From contig CM038706.1 in NCBI GenBank assembly GCA_021613375.1, positions 26,594,866 through 26,658,865 on the forward strand: a stretch of 64,000 bases of DNA. Reading direction: 5' to 3'. Position numbers and translations under genes: made by a program. The notes beneath the pieces are model-generated. The model saw nothing but the letters and a program-made list of their open reading frames with translations, ran no database searches and was not told the DNA's origin. Positions within the stretch are counted from its first letter, which is position 1, and every line of letters starts with the position of its first letter. The stretch is from Megaleporinus macrocephalus (lineage: Eukaryota > Chordata > Actinopteri > Characiformes > Anostomidae). Shown here one piece after another: positions 38,301-45,784 of this stretch.

Positions 38301-41300
38301 AAGTTGACCAGACAAATCATGGAATATTTTGGGTTCATACCATCTGCAATGAAATAAAAGTCAAAGTAAATAAAGACAGCATTTTTTTCATACTGTGCCA
38401 CCTTTTTCTGATTTAAGGTTGTGTACTCTACTCATATAATCAGAATAATACCTCCAATATTACTTATCATGCTCGGCATTAGTTTAATACCTCTTCACAC
38501 GCTGGCTGTTTTCAAACTACAGGATGCGAGTTGAAGAAGGCTAGGCTAGTTACAAGTAAAAGACCACTGTCATTTGTCAGTTTACCTAAAAAGCTTGCTT
38601 TAATCTGTCCACATCTCTAGCCACATCTACTGTGATCTACTGTGATCTACTGTGATCTACTGTGATCTACTGTGATCTACTGTGTCTGGCTTAAATTGAA
38701 CTACATCACTGTGCCATCCAGACGTACCAGCATTGAGATAGGATGGGACTGTTTTAATCCACTCCCACTTTACATAAAGACTCAGAGACTGCCTCAGTCA
38801 GAGACTGCCTCTACCAGTGCAGTTTCTAAAGTTTTGCCATCCAGACTTCAAACAGAGACTATTTTCTCTGGTATTTAGTTTATTAAACTATAAATACTGT
38901 TTGGCCAGAAGAGAATGGGTCTTCCTTGTGAGTCTTGGTTCCCCCCAAGGTTTCTTTCAGTCTGAGGGAGTTTTTCCTTGTCACTGTTGCCTCTGGCTTG
39001 TTGACTGGGGGGATATATGTTGTAACTGTCTGTTTTCAAACTTCTGTAAAGCTGCTATGTGACAACATTGTTATAAAAACTCATATACAAATAAACTTGA
39101 ACTGTATTTATTGCCTTTGTGGTATGACTGAACAGTGCTTGAAGTTGCTGAGCCTCAGCACGCGCCATTAAAAACAATCACTTAAACAACCACTTCAACA
39201 GTCAAGCCCAGTCATCAATCAGTATTGACTATTGGCTGATCATGTTGAAAGGCAATCAGTATTAGTCCCAAAAGGAATGAGTTCAATAAAACAACACAAA
39301 ATACACAAACTAAAGATTCAAGTCAGTGGATCTAACCTTCGGAATTTGTCTCTCATCTTCTCCAGGTCATCTCTGGTTCGGCCCATCTCTGCTTGCATGT
39401 AGTGGCGACTCGTCTCGAACTCCGTCTCCATGGCCTCCATTTTGTGAGTAGTTTGATTGAGGCGCCGGCGCAGATCTTCGTTTTGCTGCTGCAAGATTCT
39501 GGAAAAACACAAAAGATAAACCTTCATTCAGAAGCCATTACAATGTTCTATGCTCTAGAATGCTCTAGAGCTGATTATGCTTCCTAAGCACCAAGCTTGA
39601 CCCATACAGCCTGTGCCACGGGAACCAATTAAGGGTCAGTTTCCCAAGCCTTTGTCCGAGTCTTATTATGTTCCATGGGGCATCCTTATTGAGCACCTTA
39701 GTCCAAAACTTAATCTGTGTCTAGACAACCACCTGTAGAATGAATGGTGGCATAATGTGCCTCACACTAATCACAAACATGTTCGAAAAACAATCGTGAA
39801 TGAGTAAAAACATTTGTACAAGAGCTTTGCTCTGTGACTAAACACCACCCGCTGGTGAACCACTGAAAGTGTGGGTGTTGATAGACTCGAGTGTCAATTG
39901 CACAGGTATGCATATTTGAACAGCAGGCAGAGAAAGGCTGTATGCGATAACAGCACTGAGAGCACGACATGCCTGCAGCAGCTGGTTATATGTTGAAGAG
40001 ACAAAGGAAGCTGCCATGAGACACAATACTACTTCCAACTGAATGAACACTACATGTTAACAGAGTCACAGGTCACCTGTGCAGAATATAGTCACCATAA
40101 AAGCACTTCAGAAACCAGCCCTGTTGGTGATTACATGGTCATTTGAATCGCCAGCTGGTTTATATGCAAGCTAGGGAGGCTTTCAAACACAATCCACAAC
40201 TTGGCCCTCTTCGCCTATTCATCAATTCAACAGGACCACTATAGGGCCACAACTGACCCTCACAACATTATATAACCAAGTTAAGAATGGTCAAGGGCCA
40301 GAAAAAAAAAGAAGAACAAATTCCAGTTCCCAATTCCAGTCCTGTATTTTCTCTACTCCATACACAAGACTTTAACCCCAAAGCCAAATAATTGCATAGT
40401 ATAGGGTCACCAGGACTGAGATCCGAATAAAACCTGGTCAGATTTGGTCCCATGGTGCCACACCTACTTTGTCTACTTGCCACAAAGTATGAATGCAATC
40501 ATGCCATAAACCTGTCAAGACTGCAGCCATCCACAGCTGTGATCATGTCCAGTAACATAACAGCGCCATGTTACCATTACTGCTGACCATCAGGACAGAT
40601 GTCATCATTTCTGCCCACTGACACCACAGAGGCAAAGTCAGGTGCTGGGTCGGGATGGCTGCACCGCAACGTTGCAATATTAAAGTCGTCCACGCCGCTC
40701 TCTCCATTCACAGCCCAGACTGACTGGGAAGATTTCTGGCAGCCTGTAGCCTGCTGGCTCGTGGCGTTCCCCGAGCACCCCACCAACCCCTCCTGGTCAC
40801 TTAGTAGTCTCTTCAACAGCGCACAGCAGAAGTGAGCAAATATCTTGCACATTGGCAAGCATGCTCACGCACCTGCCAAGCCAACACGGCTGGAAAAGTA
40901 AATGCACAGCAAAGGAACAGGAACATCAATGATTCATGCTATAGTTGGGGGGCAGGGTCTTGTTTTAGGCTATAAATACAGCCGTACAGTTTTCTCTTTT
41001 CAAAGCGATTCGCTTGTTTGAAGCTGTGCATTCAGCGCACAAATCTCTGAGCACAGGGACTGAGGAGAAAGACAAAACCGCTTGACCACAGCAGGCCCAG
41101 ACGACATGTAATTGCTTTAAGGCTACCGCAAAATGGATGTGACACAAAGCAACACAAAGATTATCACCATGAGTCAAGCAGAAGGTGTGACGACTGAGAT
41201 TGCCATCCTCTCAGAAGGCAATACAAAAAAAAGCTTGAACAGATAAGACATTCACTGAAAGCAGTGATTAGAAGCTGCAGCATAACGTGCATTAAACTCT

Positions 41301-44300
41301 GCATTTGTTTTTCTGTAGTGCTAGAAAGGAAACCTGCTGTGGAGGAGGAAGTTCTATGAGGAAGAAACTGCTCACAGAACCGTCTGATTTACTAAAGCAT
41401 CTTTAAAAATGTTTAAAACTCCATTTTTCTCCCTTTTTTTGGTCCCAGAGTACTGAAAAATCCATTAATATCAGAGACCAAAACATGGTGTAGTAAATCA
41501 GGACGGCTTCATTGGGTCATTGCTGAAAATACCTGGTGAAGCAAAGGCCTCGTCAATGATTTAGTTCCCACCACACATTAGGGAGCATCTAGGCCAATCG
41601 ATGAAGCTGCCAGTGCCACCATGACACACGTTTCCGCTCTACGTCACTGGGGAGACCTAGGTCTGGTTCATTTAGCCCGAGTGAACAGCACGTGCAGGCA
41701 AAGGACAACACTGCTTCACTTCTGCAGTGCTAATTCTCACCAGGGCTTCAAATTTAGATTTAAAGAGTTCAGCACGATGAAGTCTCTACATGGAAGTTCA
41801 GTAAATAACCAGCAAAACAATGCCCTACAACATCCAGTGCACCAGAATCACCCACACTATCCCCCTTAGAGTACACTACCCATGTTGAACCACCTCTCAA
41901 GCTGTATCAGCAGACTCTCCCTGGAGAAGACCAGCTGAGGCAAATGAGACAACAAAGACCACCGAAGAGCACAGCGGAACATATCATGCTTAAAGAGCAG
42001 CATGATGGACTCAGCAAAGAGGGTCTAAACGCGTTGACTGAGCTGCTCAGCAGAGGAGCTCTGTTTTCAGCATGGCTACCTGGCTGACACCTGTCCTGCA
42101 CCCACTAAACACTCGCTCCCCCTACCAGTGGCCCGCTGGTCTTCACGCTGCTGCCCAAGACACAACATGCTTCCGGCATCAGGCAGCCGGGCACCGCAGG
42201 CAGATCGCTGAGTCTGACTGGCTACGTCATGCCCACATACACGGCTGGGTCACATGCTCCCAATAAATCACACGTTATTTAGCCAGCACACTAAAGACAC
42301 AACTAAAAATAAATCTCATGAATTATGCACGAGCCATAAAAAACCCAACACAGAGCTGCACACACTGCAGACCTCCATCCAACAACATGATGACACATCA
42401 AAAAAAACAGACAAATATAACAACATGTTATCTTACGGGTCCTATAAGACAAGTAAAAAAGATGGTTCTTCAGGAAAAGAACATGGTTCTAATTAAAAGC
42501 ATGAACATTGAAAAAGCCTTATTATTAAAGGGTTCTTTGCATCATGAAAGGGTTCTACAGCTGGATGGAAAATGTGCTGTAGATGGTTCTATACAGCACA
42601 TTTTTAAATGGGTTCTTTATAGCATCAAAAAGGGTTCTGCTGTTAAATTGCTGTACAGAATACTCATAAAAAGGTTCCATCTAGAACCATCTACAGCTCC
42701 CTTATCTCTTCAGCCTGTGTAGTCATTTTTAACCATGCAGAGGGTTCTTTCAGTTCTCAGTCTTCAGTCTTTTCTCTGCTAAAGAACTCTTAAAGGACGT
42801 AGACTAACAAGAAACCAGAAACAAAACAATACTCACTTGATTTTGTCAGCATCTGATAAGGACTCCTGTTAAAGAAAAAACAGACCAAAAAAGGATAAGT
42901 AAGCATTAACTTTCTAAATTCCTCATAAACAAAACAATCACAAAGCACAATTTCATCAACAAGTCTTCCTTCTTTAGATCTACCCAGAGTAAAGCACACA
43001 CATACTGCCCCGTGTCCCAAATACACTGAGGGTCTGTGAGAAATCGTTATTATATCTTTAATTAGCTGCTGTAGCAGAAGTATGTCTCTCTGATAATTGA
43101 AAGTAATAAGCTAAATGAGCTTAACAGTAATTAAGAGATACGGAACTGCTTACTGTTGAATACCTTGATATTGACATACGCAATTACGAACAAATGGTTT
43201 GTAAAGCTTAATTAAATCTAGAAAACAGGAAAAAAGAAAATAACATAAATGAGAGATCTCTTTACTGAAGGGCAGCATTCGCAAGGGCACATGACACAGA
43301 GAAGCCTTTCAGAGCTACGCATTTATACTGTCCGTCCCAAACGCTGACCTCAAATTAGAATCTCTGAAGTACTATTCTTAATTTTTCCCAAATATCATTT
43401 TAAAGTTAAATCTTTTACTTTTATCATGAGTTAATAATTATAAAACATTCTCAAAATGCTGCCCCACATTTTCACGCCACTGCGGAAACAGAGCTTTAGT
43501 CTGTGGGTGGGGCCTTGTTTTATCCACGCCCCTGCATTTCACAGCAGCAGGTGAAGCTGCATGTCACGCCCCCATGACAAGCAGATAGATTTCAATGTTT
43601 TGAAGTAAATTAGTGAGCAATCTTGAGAAGCCAGTGAGCTGAGAACTTGAGTCCCTACTGAAGCAATTCAATAAGTACTTTTAAACTTTGTGTTTGAGTT
43701 ATGCTCAAAACACGACTTTTAGTCTGAACTCCAAGCCAGTGAATTATTTTTAACTCTAAATTTGAAGTACACTGGTATACGTGTTTTTGGTCACTTGTAT
43801 GAGAGTCTTATAAAAATATAATGTAACCTTATAAATGCTGCTTTTAGAAAAAGAGATGCCTGCAACATGTGGCATTAGCTCAGGGTAATGTTTCTTAATC
43901 TGGCTCCTACAGCCCTAACAAAGGGGTCCTGAGGACGACAGAAGGAATACAAAGGGTTAAGTTGTAAGAGCAGTACTTCACATGATGGCAGTGAACAAGT
44001 TAATATTCATGTTTTGTCTTTGCAGAAAAAAAGCCATCATATCTATTCACTGTTCTACAAAACATTTTTTTTAATTTAGTTAAAAACACAAAGATAATTA
44101 ATAAAAATAATGAATAAAGCAGCACTTTATAAGAGAGTGCACAAACTAGGTAAACATGAACTCTCAGAGCAGGAAAGGGAACTGTGGAACAGAACAGGGA
44201 ACTGAATGCACTTCCATGAATCTGGAGGCATGAGCTGAACAGGGTTGGACGAACTGACCAAGTAACAGCTGTTTTATGGGCAGTCCTGATAAGAGGGGAA

Positions 44301-45744
44301 TTAAAAAGCATGGCACACGTACCTTAATCTGAGATAAAACAGAGAAAGTAGTTTGTGATGCTGGCATGTTTTCACTCTCCATACGAGCTGTAGAGACGGC
44401 AACCTTTGATGGCCCTAATTTTTCCATAGCATTTTTTGGCTGAGGTCTCGGTTGGTGGGCTGGAGGTTGGTGCGGAGCCCCCCGTCGATTCCTGCCATCC
44501 CATTCAGTTTCACTGCTGCGCCTTGAATCATAACCGCCCCCTACCCGAGCATAAACCGGCCCTTCTGCTTTAGGTCTAGCCCCTTCCCTGTTGGGCTCCT
44601 GTTCCAAACTGTCCCTTTTTAAAGGAATATGGCATGTCCTAGGCCTGGTTTGCCTCTCACTCTTTGCCCCCCTGCTGTGCTGAGTAGCCCAGAGGTCCCA
44701 GTGGTGGTTCCTCTCCTGTTTCTTCTCTGATGGAAGCTTGGGATCAGTTGGCTGGGATGGAATCTGCTGTTGGGACTGGGCACCTCTGGAGGCTTCCACC
44801 TTCTTGCCACCCAGCATCTTTAAGCTAGCAGGGCTCAGAACTCTGTATGTGATCTCATCCAAAAACTGCGAGAACTTGAGCTTCTCTTCCAGGAGCCGGA
44901 TCTTCCACTCTGGTGGCATAGAACTAGGTGAGGCAGAAGAAGTGGAGGCAGCACGGCCTTGAGGAGACGTCCCTGGCTCCCTCTCCCGGTCCAGGGACAA
45001 GCTCTTGGGCATCCTGCTGCGACCACAACTGTGGCTCTGTCCCAACATCTCTGCAGACTTGGACTTGCGAAGGCTGTCGCTGGAGTGGACTCCCAGCTGG
45101 TGCGGCTGCTTGAGAATACCTTTGGGTGGGTGGGCCGGGGTGGGGACAGCCACTTTTGGGGAATGAGTTTCTAGCTTAGGAGCAAGGATCTCTGCCTGCT
45201 CCTTGAAGATCAAGGAGCGCTCCCCACTTCGGCTAGAGTGGGACGGCGAACTGCCACGTATACACTGCTGCGAGCCCTCTGAGGTAGGAGGGTCCTCCTC
45301 ACCTGACAATGTCAGGAGGTCCTCGCTACGGCTGATAAACCGGTTCATGCCCTTCCGCTGCTTGCAAGGGAGGTCCATTTTAAGAGCGCCATGGCTGAAT
45401 ATCCGCGGAGGAGGGAGGACGGTGAGTTCCAAGCTAGAGAGGCTAGAGACATCCAGTTCGCTGTCTGAGGCTAACGACCATGATGATGAGAAAACATCTG
45501 CGGCCTCTGGACTGTCCAGGCACTTTGGGTAGGGGCCAGTAAAGTGCGTGCGCTGTAAAATGGGAGAATGATTCTGGAGGTAAATTACCTGGCTGGGATC
45601 AGGCTGCGCAGGCACCGGAGGGTTTCCGGTTGCGGAGTGACTCCCACTAAGGTCATCCCGGAAGACGGGGAGGCTGTGGCGCGTCTCACGATGTTGCGGA
45701 GGTGCCTTGCGGTACGGCTTCCGGGCTGGGGCGGTGCTCGCCAT
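5878..45744 (-). CDS. tjap1: tjap1, tight junction associated protein 1 (whole coding span, 8 exons)
   Basis: The minus-strand gene model is join 45744-45589 (or to 44323), 42865-42837, 39498-39337, 25894-25828, 17998-17891, 14821-14738, 7495-6844, 6671-5878. All introns are GT-AG and exon phases agree, giving 2052 nt (683 aa) or 3318 nt (1105 aa). Recognition rests on several blocks I know from vertebrate TJAP1: KPYRKAPP at the N-terminus, a coiled coil ending in KLEELN, CNLAVQLLKCNKSHFRNHKF, VIARVLEKPE, EDVFVHVDM, FEKLNPYP, SPLPNCTYATRQAISLSLV and the C-terminal PKRMGVHHLHRKDSLTKAQ. In mammals TJAP1 is a cytoplasmic-face protein of tight junctions, also found at the trans-Golgi, and it is a paralog of BEGAIN. 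It has no enzyme motif, signal peptide or membrane segment. The coiled coil is split over five small exons; the serine/proline-rich tail is in two large exons. The family assignment is firm; the role in this fish is inferred from the family. Confidence 0.96.
6672..6843 (-). other. tjap1: tjap1 intron between coding exons 7 and 8
   Basis: A short 172-nt intron with GTAGGG donor and CCTTAG acceptor. The interior is AT-rich with a TTAACAGTA/TACTGTT pattern. It is phase 1, splitting a glycine codon. Confidence 0.9.
6844..7495 (-). CDS. tjap1: tjap1 coding exon 7, central region
   Basis: The 652-nt exon encodes LPYELQEMVNKHM onward (short-form residues 203-419) plus one base of a split glycine codon. 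Family blocks in order are PTSVIARVLEKPEPLILNSA, AGRPVAEDVFVHVDM, FEKLNPYPAPPPPHPLYPGR, KVIEFSSDDKVKIPKNSPLP and NCTYATRQAISLSLV. The first bases follow an acceptor ending CACCAG, a weak tract, at 7496-7497. The donor is TCAG|GTAGGG. The proline run and serine-rich end suggest mostly disordered structure. Confidence 0.95.
7888..8030 (+). mobile_element. Degraded tRNA-derived SINE
   Basis: It carries GGTGGCGGTAGCTTACTGG as an A-box-like head, an A-rich interruption, then a B-box-like AGTTCAAATCCCAG. Spacing is disturbed by the A-run insertion, so this is a decayed retroposon. Boundaries are approximate. Confidence 0.5.
12411..12866. mobile_element. MITE with terminal inverted repeats
   Basis: The left end reads GGCTCGTTTATACTCC and the right end, reversed, GGATCATTTATACTCCC, matching over most positions. 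The interior of about 450 bp has no coding potential. It looks like a non-autonomous DNA transposon. The superfamily is not clear because the target duplication is not decisive. Confidence 0.6.
14738..14821 (-). CDS. tjap1: tjap1 coding exon 6, conserved CNLAVQLLKCNKSHF block
   Basis: The exon is 84 nt and phase 0 at both ends, encoding ERYRQDCNLAVQLLKCNKSH then FRNHKFAD (short-form residues 175-202). This is the most conserved stretch of the family and is almost unchanged from mammalian TJAP1. The acceptor is TCCTGTAG and the donor is GAT|GTAAGT. It marks the end of the coiled-coil region. Confidence 0.95.
15060..15540 (-). repeat. Possible dispersed repeat, unidentified
   Basis: Composition (C-rich on plus, locally unlike the AT-rich surroundings) and an AATAAA on the minus strand near 15150 suggest an inserted element read on the minus strand. 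I cannot name a family or define ends, and no second copy was noticed in the window. Confidence 0.3.
17791..17872. repeat. Compound microsatellite (AC)31(AG)10
   Basis: 31 AC units at 17791-17852 run directly into 10 AG units at 17853-17872. On the tjap1 transcript this reads (CU)10 then (GU)31, starting 18 nt downstream of the coding exon 5 donor. Confidence 0.98.
17891..17998 (-). CDS. tjap1: tjap1 coding exon 5, coiled coil
   Basis: The exon is 108 nt and phase 0 at both ends, encoding LRKVERDKKTMDQEIVELTN through TIDKLEELN (short-form residues 139-174). The acceptor is CCTCTTGCAG and the donor is AAT|GTATGT. The exon length is a multiple of three, so skipping it would keep frame. On the transcript strand a CU then UG dinucleotide run begins 18 nt into the downstream intron, close enough to affect donor use. 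Confidence 0.95.
21509..21532. repeat. (GGT)n triplet run
   Basis: Short pure GGT/TGG run followed by GATGATGG. It is a simple repeat that opens His-rich frames on the minus strand; these are not coding. Confidence 0.9.
24024..24300 (+). mobile_element. Fragment of a dispersed fish repeat
   Basis: The sequence starting CCATGGGCGTAGATTTACTC and GACATTGGTGGGGACCTATG resembles a repeat seen widely in fish genomes. Family and ends are not determined. Confidence 0.35.
25380..25470. repeat. (AT)n microsatellite with TACATA tail
   Basis: Pure AT to about 25425, then TATACATA and ACACACAT variants. It gives low-complexity Ile/Tyr frames that are not coding. Confidence 0.97.
25828..25894 (-). CDS. 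tjap1: tjap1 coding exon 4, coiled coil
   Basis: This 67-nt exon completes a split arginine and encodes LQNSYTASQRANQDLEEKLH then AL (short-form residues 117-138). This is nearly identical to the LQNSYTASQRTNQELEDKLH block of mammalian TJAP1. The acceptor is CTCCCGCAG and the donor is CTG|GTAATC. A 13.4 kb intron lies upstream in the transcript and a 7.8 kb intron downstream, making it an isolated small exon. Confidence 0.94.
26264..26314. repeat. (ATT)n microsatellite
   Basis: About 17 ATT units, preceded by a shorter broken run. It opens a poly-Ile frame which is not a gene. Confidence 0.97.
26567..27516 (+). mobile_element. Non-autonomous hAT-type transposon, 950 bp
   Basis: It starts TAGGGCTGCAGCTATCGATT and ends TCATTTCAGCCCTA, with inverted ends sharing TAGGGCTG. 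An exact 8-bp duplication CTTTATTG flanks it (26559-26566 and 27517-27524), the hallmark length for the hAT superfamily. No transposase-like frame remains. A related copy lies inverted at 36064-37399. Confidence 0.9.
28901..29350 (+). repeat. Dispersed repeat common in fish
   Basis: It contains TAGGTGTCACTGCAGTACTG, ATCCTCCACCCAAATGATAT and TGGTCCTGAAGACCACTGAA. I recognise this as a degenerate copy of a widespread fish repeat whose text includes a CACTGCAGTGCTGAG-like segment. Class and exact ends are uncertain. Confidence 0.5.
33108..33129 (+). mobile_element. Solitary Tc1/mariner-like terminal repeat
   Basis: TGCTCAAAAGTTTGGGGTCA matches the terminal sequence of the Tc1-derived copy at 46863 (GCTCAAAAGTGTGGGATCAC). 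No partner end is seen nearby, so it is a truncated remnant. Confidence 0.55.
33173..33558 (+). mobile_element. Possible solo LTR (Ty3/gypsy-like)
   Basis: The block starts TGTCACGCCCCGCC and ends AAGTCTCACA, giving TG...CA termini. It is pyrimidine-rich and has a polyadenylation-like ATTAAA near 33507, then a C/T-rich 3' part, as in fish gypsy LTRs beginning TGTCACG. I found no clear 4-5 bp target duplication and no internal retroviral-type genes, so this is tentative. Confidence 0.5.
34589..35789 (+). mobile_element. DNA transposon carrying an internal minisatellite
   Basis: The left end is TAGGGGTGTGGCGAGACACT. The right end, reversed, is TAGGGGTGTGAGATCTCGC, giving short inverted repeats. 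TTCTCA occurs on both sides (34582-34587 and 35791-35796), consistent with a partly decayed target duplication. The centre is a tandem array, and 35480-35760 is unique internal sequence. It is non-autonomous, with hAT-like ends. Confidence 0.75.
34617..35480 (+). repeat. Minisatellite, about 30-bp units with GATATTGGGTTCAC core
   Basis: Roughly 25-30 units of variable length, each with (A/C)GA(T/C)A(T/C)TGGGTTCAC and a variable number of ACGAGACGAG segments. It opens frames of 60-164 codons in several frames on both strands with repeated peptides. These are by-products of the repeat. Confidence 0.95.
36064..37399 (-). mobile_element. hAT-type transposon copy 2, inverted and interrupted
   Basis: It starts TAGGGCTGAGAGTAACTTGA and ends ATAGCTGCAGCCCTA. 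It matches the copy at 26567-27516 in reverse over both ends and over internal blocks such as GATAGCGAGTCTG and TCTACACGTCCAG. The flanks are GTATTAAC (36056-36063) and GTATAAAC (37400-37407), an 8-bp duplication with one mismatch. It carries an extra ~520 bp not present in the other copy. Confidence 0.88.
36438..36957. mobile_element. Insertion nested inside the hAT copy
   Basis: Compared with the copy at 26567, homology stops after GATAGCGAGTCTG and resumes at CTAGCCGAGCA. The sequence between is rich in CTCAGTAGGCA and CTACTGA motifs repeated in both orientations near its two ends, as expected of a MITE. Clean inverted ends and a target duplication were not resolved. Confidence 0.7.
38625..38683 (+). 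repeat. 10-bp tandem repeat, unit CTACTGTGAT
   Basis: About six head-to-tail copies of CTACTGTGAT immediately 5' of a dispersed repeat copy. Confidence 0.95.
38740..39105 (+). repeat. Dispersed fish repeat, copy 1
   Basis: It contains GGGTCTTCCTTGTGAGTCTT, CTGAGGGAGTTTTTCC, CCTCTGGCTTGTTGACTGG and a tail ending ATACAAATAAACTTGAACTG. Near-identical text is at 48800-49015, and the tail resembles 55100-55175. It is a retroposon-like family by its A/T-rich AATAAAC tail. Confidence 0.75.
39337..39498 (-). CDS. tjap1: tjap1 coding exon 3, coiled coil
   Basis: It encodes ILQQQNEDLRRRLNQ through DLEKMRDKFR, then two bases of a split arginine (short-form residues 63-115). The acceptor is TTTTTCCAG and the donor is AAG|GTTAGA. 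The heptad-like Leu/Met/Ile spacing shows a coiled coil. The part around TTHKMEAMETEFETSRHY is closer to what I recall of BEGAIN than to human TJAP1 at the same place. This suggests fish Tjap1 keeps an ancestral signature, although the rest of the protein is clearly TJAP1. Confidence 0.93.
39499..42836 (-). other. tjap1: tjap1 intron between coding exons 2 and 3
   Basis: A 3.3 kb phase-2 intron (splitting a lysine codon) with GTGAGT donor. A GGTTCT-rich repeat lies at 42480-42720. The rest shows no gene, although 40.6-40.8 and 41.6-42.3 kb are less AT-rich than neighbours. Confidence 0.85.
42480..42720. repeat. MITE-like repeat with GGTTCT/AGAACC motifs
   Basis: Repeated GGGTTCT and GGTTCC motifs (for example AAAGGGTTCTTTGCATCATG and AAAAGGTTCCATCTAGAACC) are typical of a fish MITE type. 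A degraded relative with GGTTCTTTAG is near 56370-56530. Ends are approximate. Confidence 0.5.
42837..42865 (-). CDS. tjap1: tjap1 coding exon 2, 29-nt microexon-like
   Basis: This very small exon encodes ESLSDADKI plus two bases of the next lysine codon. It is flanked by TTTAACAG upstream and GTGAGT downstream. It aligns with EEPLTDAERMK of mammalian TJAP1 and starts the coiled coil. The phase (0 in, 2 out) fits both forms of the preceding exon and the exon at 39498-39337. It is too short to be seen as an open frame and was found by reading between the flanking exons. Confidence 0.9.
42866..44322 (-). other. tjap1: tjap1 intron before coding exon 2 (long-form boundaries)
   Basis: In the long form this intron is 1457 nt from donor GTACGT to acceptor TTTAACAG. 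In the short form it runs from 45588 and includes the 1266-nt open segment. No repeats of note are seen in 42866-44322. Confidence 0.8.
44323..45744 (-). CDS. tjap1: tjap1 first coding exon, long form (474 codons)
   Basis: The reading frame stays open past the short donor for another 422 codons, to an AAG|GTACGT donor at 44322-44321. That donor is also phase 0 and closer to consensus than the short one. The extra segment (long-form residues 53-474) is serine, proline and basic rich. It has RKSKSAEM near 226, MPKSLSLDRE near 245 and one helix-like block near 277-314 containing LLEEKLKFSQFLDEITYRVL followed by SPASLKML. I do not recognise a named domain. An open frame of 1266 nt ending exactly at a phase-compatible donor is unlikely by chance, so this is read as an alternatively retained coding segment (exitron-like) or the normal fish exon. 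Which form dominates cannot be told from DNA. Confidence 0.8.
45589..45744 (-). CDS. tjap1: tjap1 first coding exon, short form (residues 1-52)
   Basis: Translation starts MASTAPARKPYRKAPPQHRE, matching the mammalian TJAP1 start. The ATG at 45744-45742 has A at -3 and G at +4, a strong Kozak context. An in-frame TGA lies at 45756-45754, 9 nt upstream, so no longer N-terminus is possible in this exon. The exon begins at 45784, after a pyrimidine-rich tract and GGCAG. The short-form donor is CAG|GTAATT at 45588-45587, after residues PDPSQ, and is phase 0, as the next exon requires. The length and position of this break match the short N-terminus of mammalian TJAP1. Confidence 0.85.
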
Positions 45745-45784
45745 TCTGGGAGCTCAGCGTCCGTCCAAACACTGGCTGTTAGTC
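45745..45784 (-). other. tjap1: tjap1 5' UTR part of the first coding exon
   Basis: A 40-nt leader from the acceptor (TCTCTTGGCAG at 45785) to the ATG. The in-frame TGA at 45756-45754 closes the upstream frame. The acceptor indicates at least one non-coding exon further upstream. Confidence 0.75.

Larger units (their letters stand above)
36020..38385. mobile_element. Host DNA transposon split by a hAT insertion
   Basis: Long inverted ends are visible. On the left are TTTACTTTGACTTATTTCAC before the hAT and ACCCAAGAGATTTCATATTT then TGTCTGGTCAA after it. On the right, reversed, are TTTACTTTGACTTTTATTTC and ACCCAAAATATTCCATGATT then TGTCTGGTCAAC. The left terminal repeat is thus interrupted at 36064-37399. 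No intact transposase frame remains. Outer ends are uncertain by about 20 bp and the superfamily is not identified. Confidence 0.75.
25895..39336 (-). other. tjap1: tjap1 intron between coding exons 3 and 4, transposon-rich
   Basis: At 13.4 kb this is the largest confirmed intron. It holds an ATT microsatellite, two hAT-family copies in opposite orientation (26567 and 36064), a dispersed repeat near 28.9 kb, a possible solo LTR (33173), a transposon with internal minisatellite (34589) and a nested cluster (36020-38385). A dispersed repeat lies at 38.7-39.1 kb. Stretches 27.6-28.8, 29.4-33.0 and 33.6-34.5 kb show nothing I can identify. Confidence 0.85.

Noticed and set aside
38625..38683. CRISPR-like or regulatory direct repeats
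   Set aside because: Head-to-tail 10-bp units with no spacers; simple tandem repeat in a eukaryotic intron.
44164..44322. Extension of the long tjap1 exon past the GTACGT donor to a stop at 44164
   Set aside because: The frame continues 52 more codons after a strong donor whose phase matches the next exon; a read-through isoform ending here would lack the coiled coil. Possible only as intron retention.
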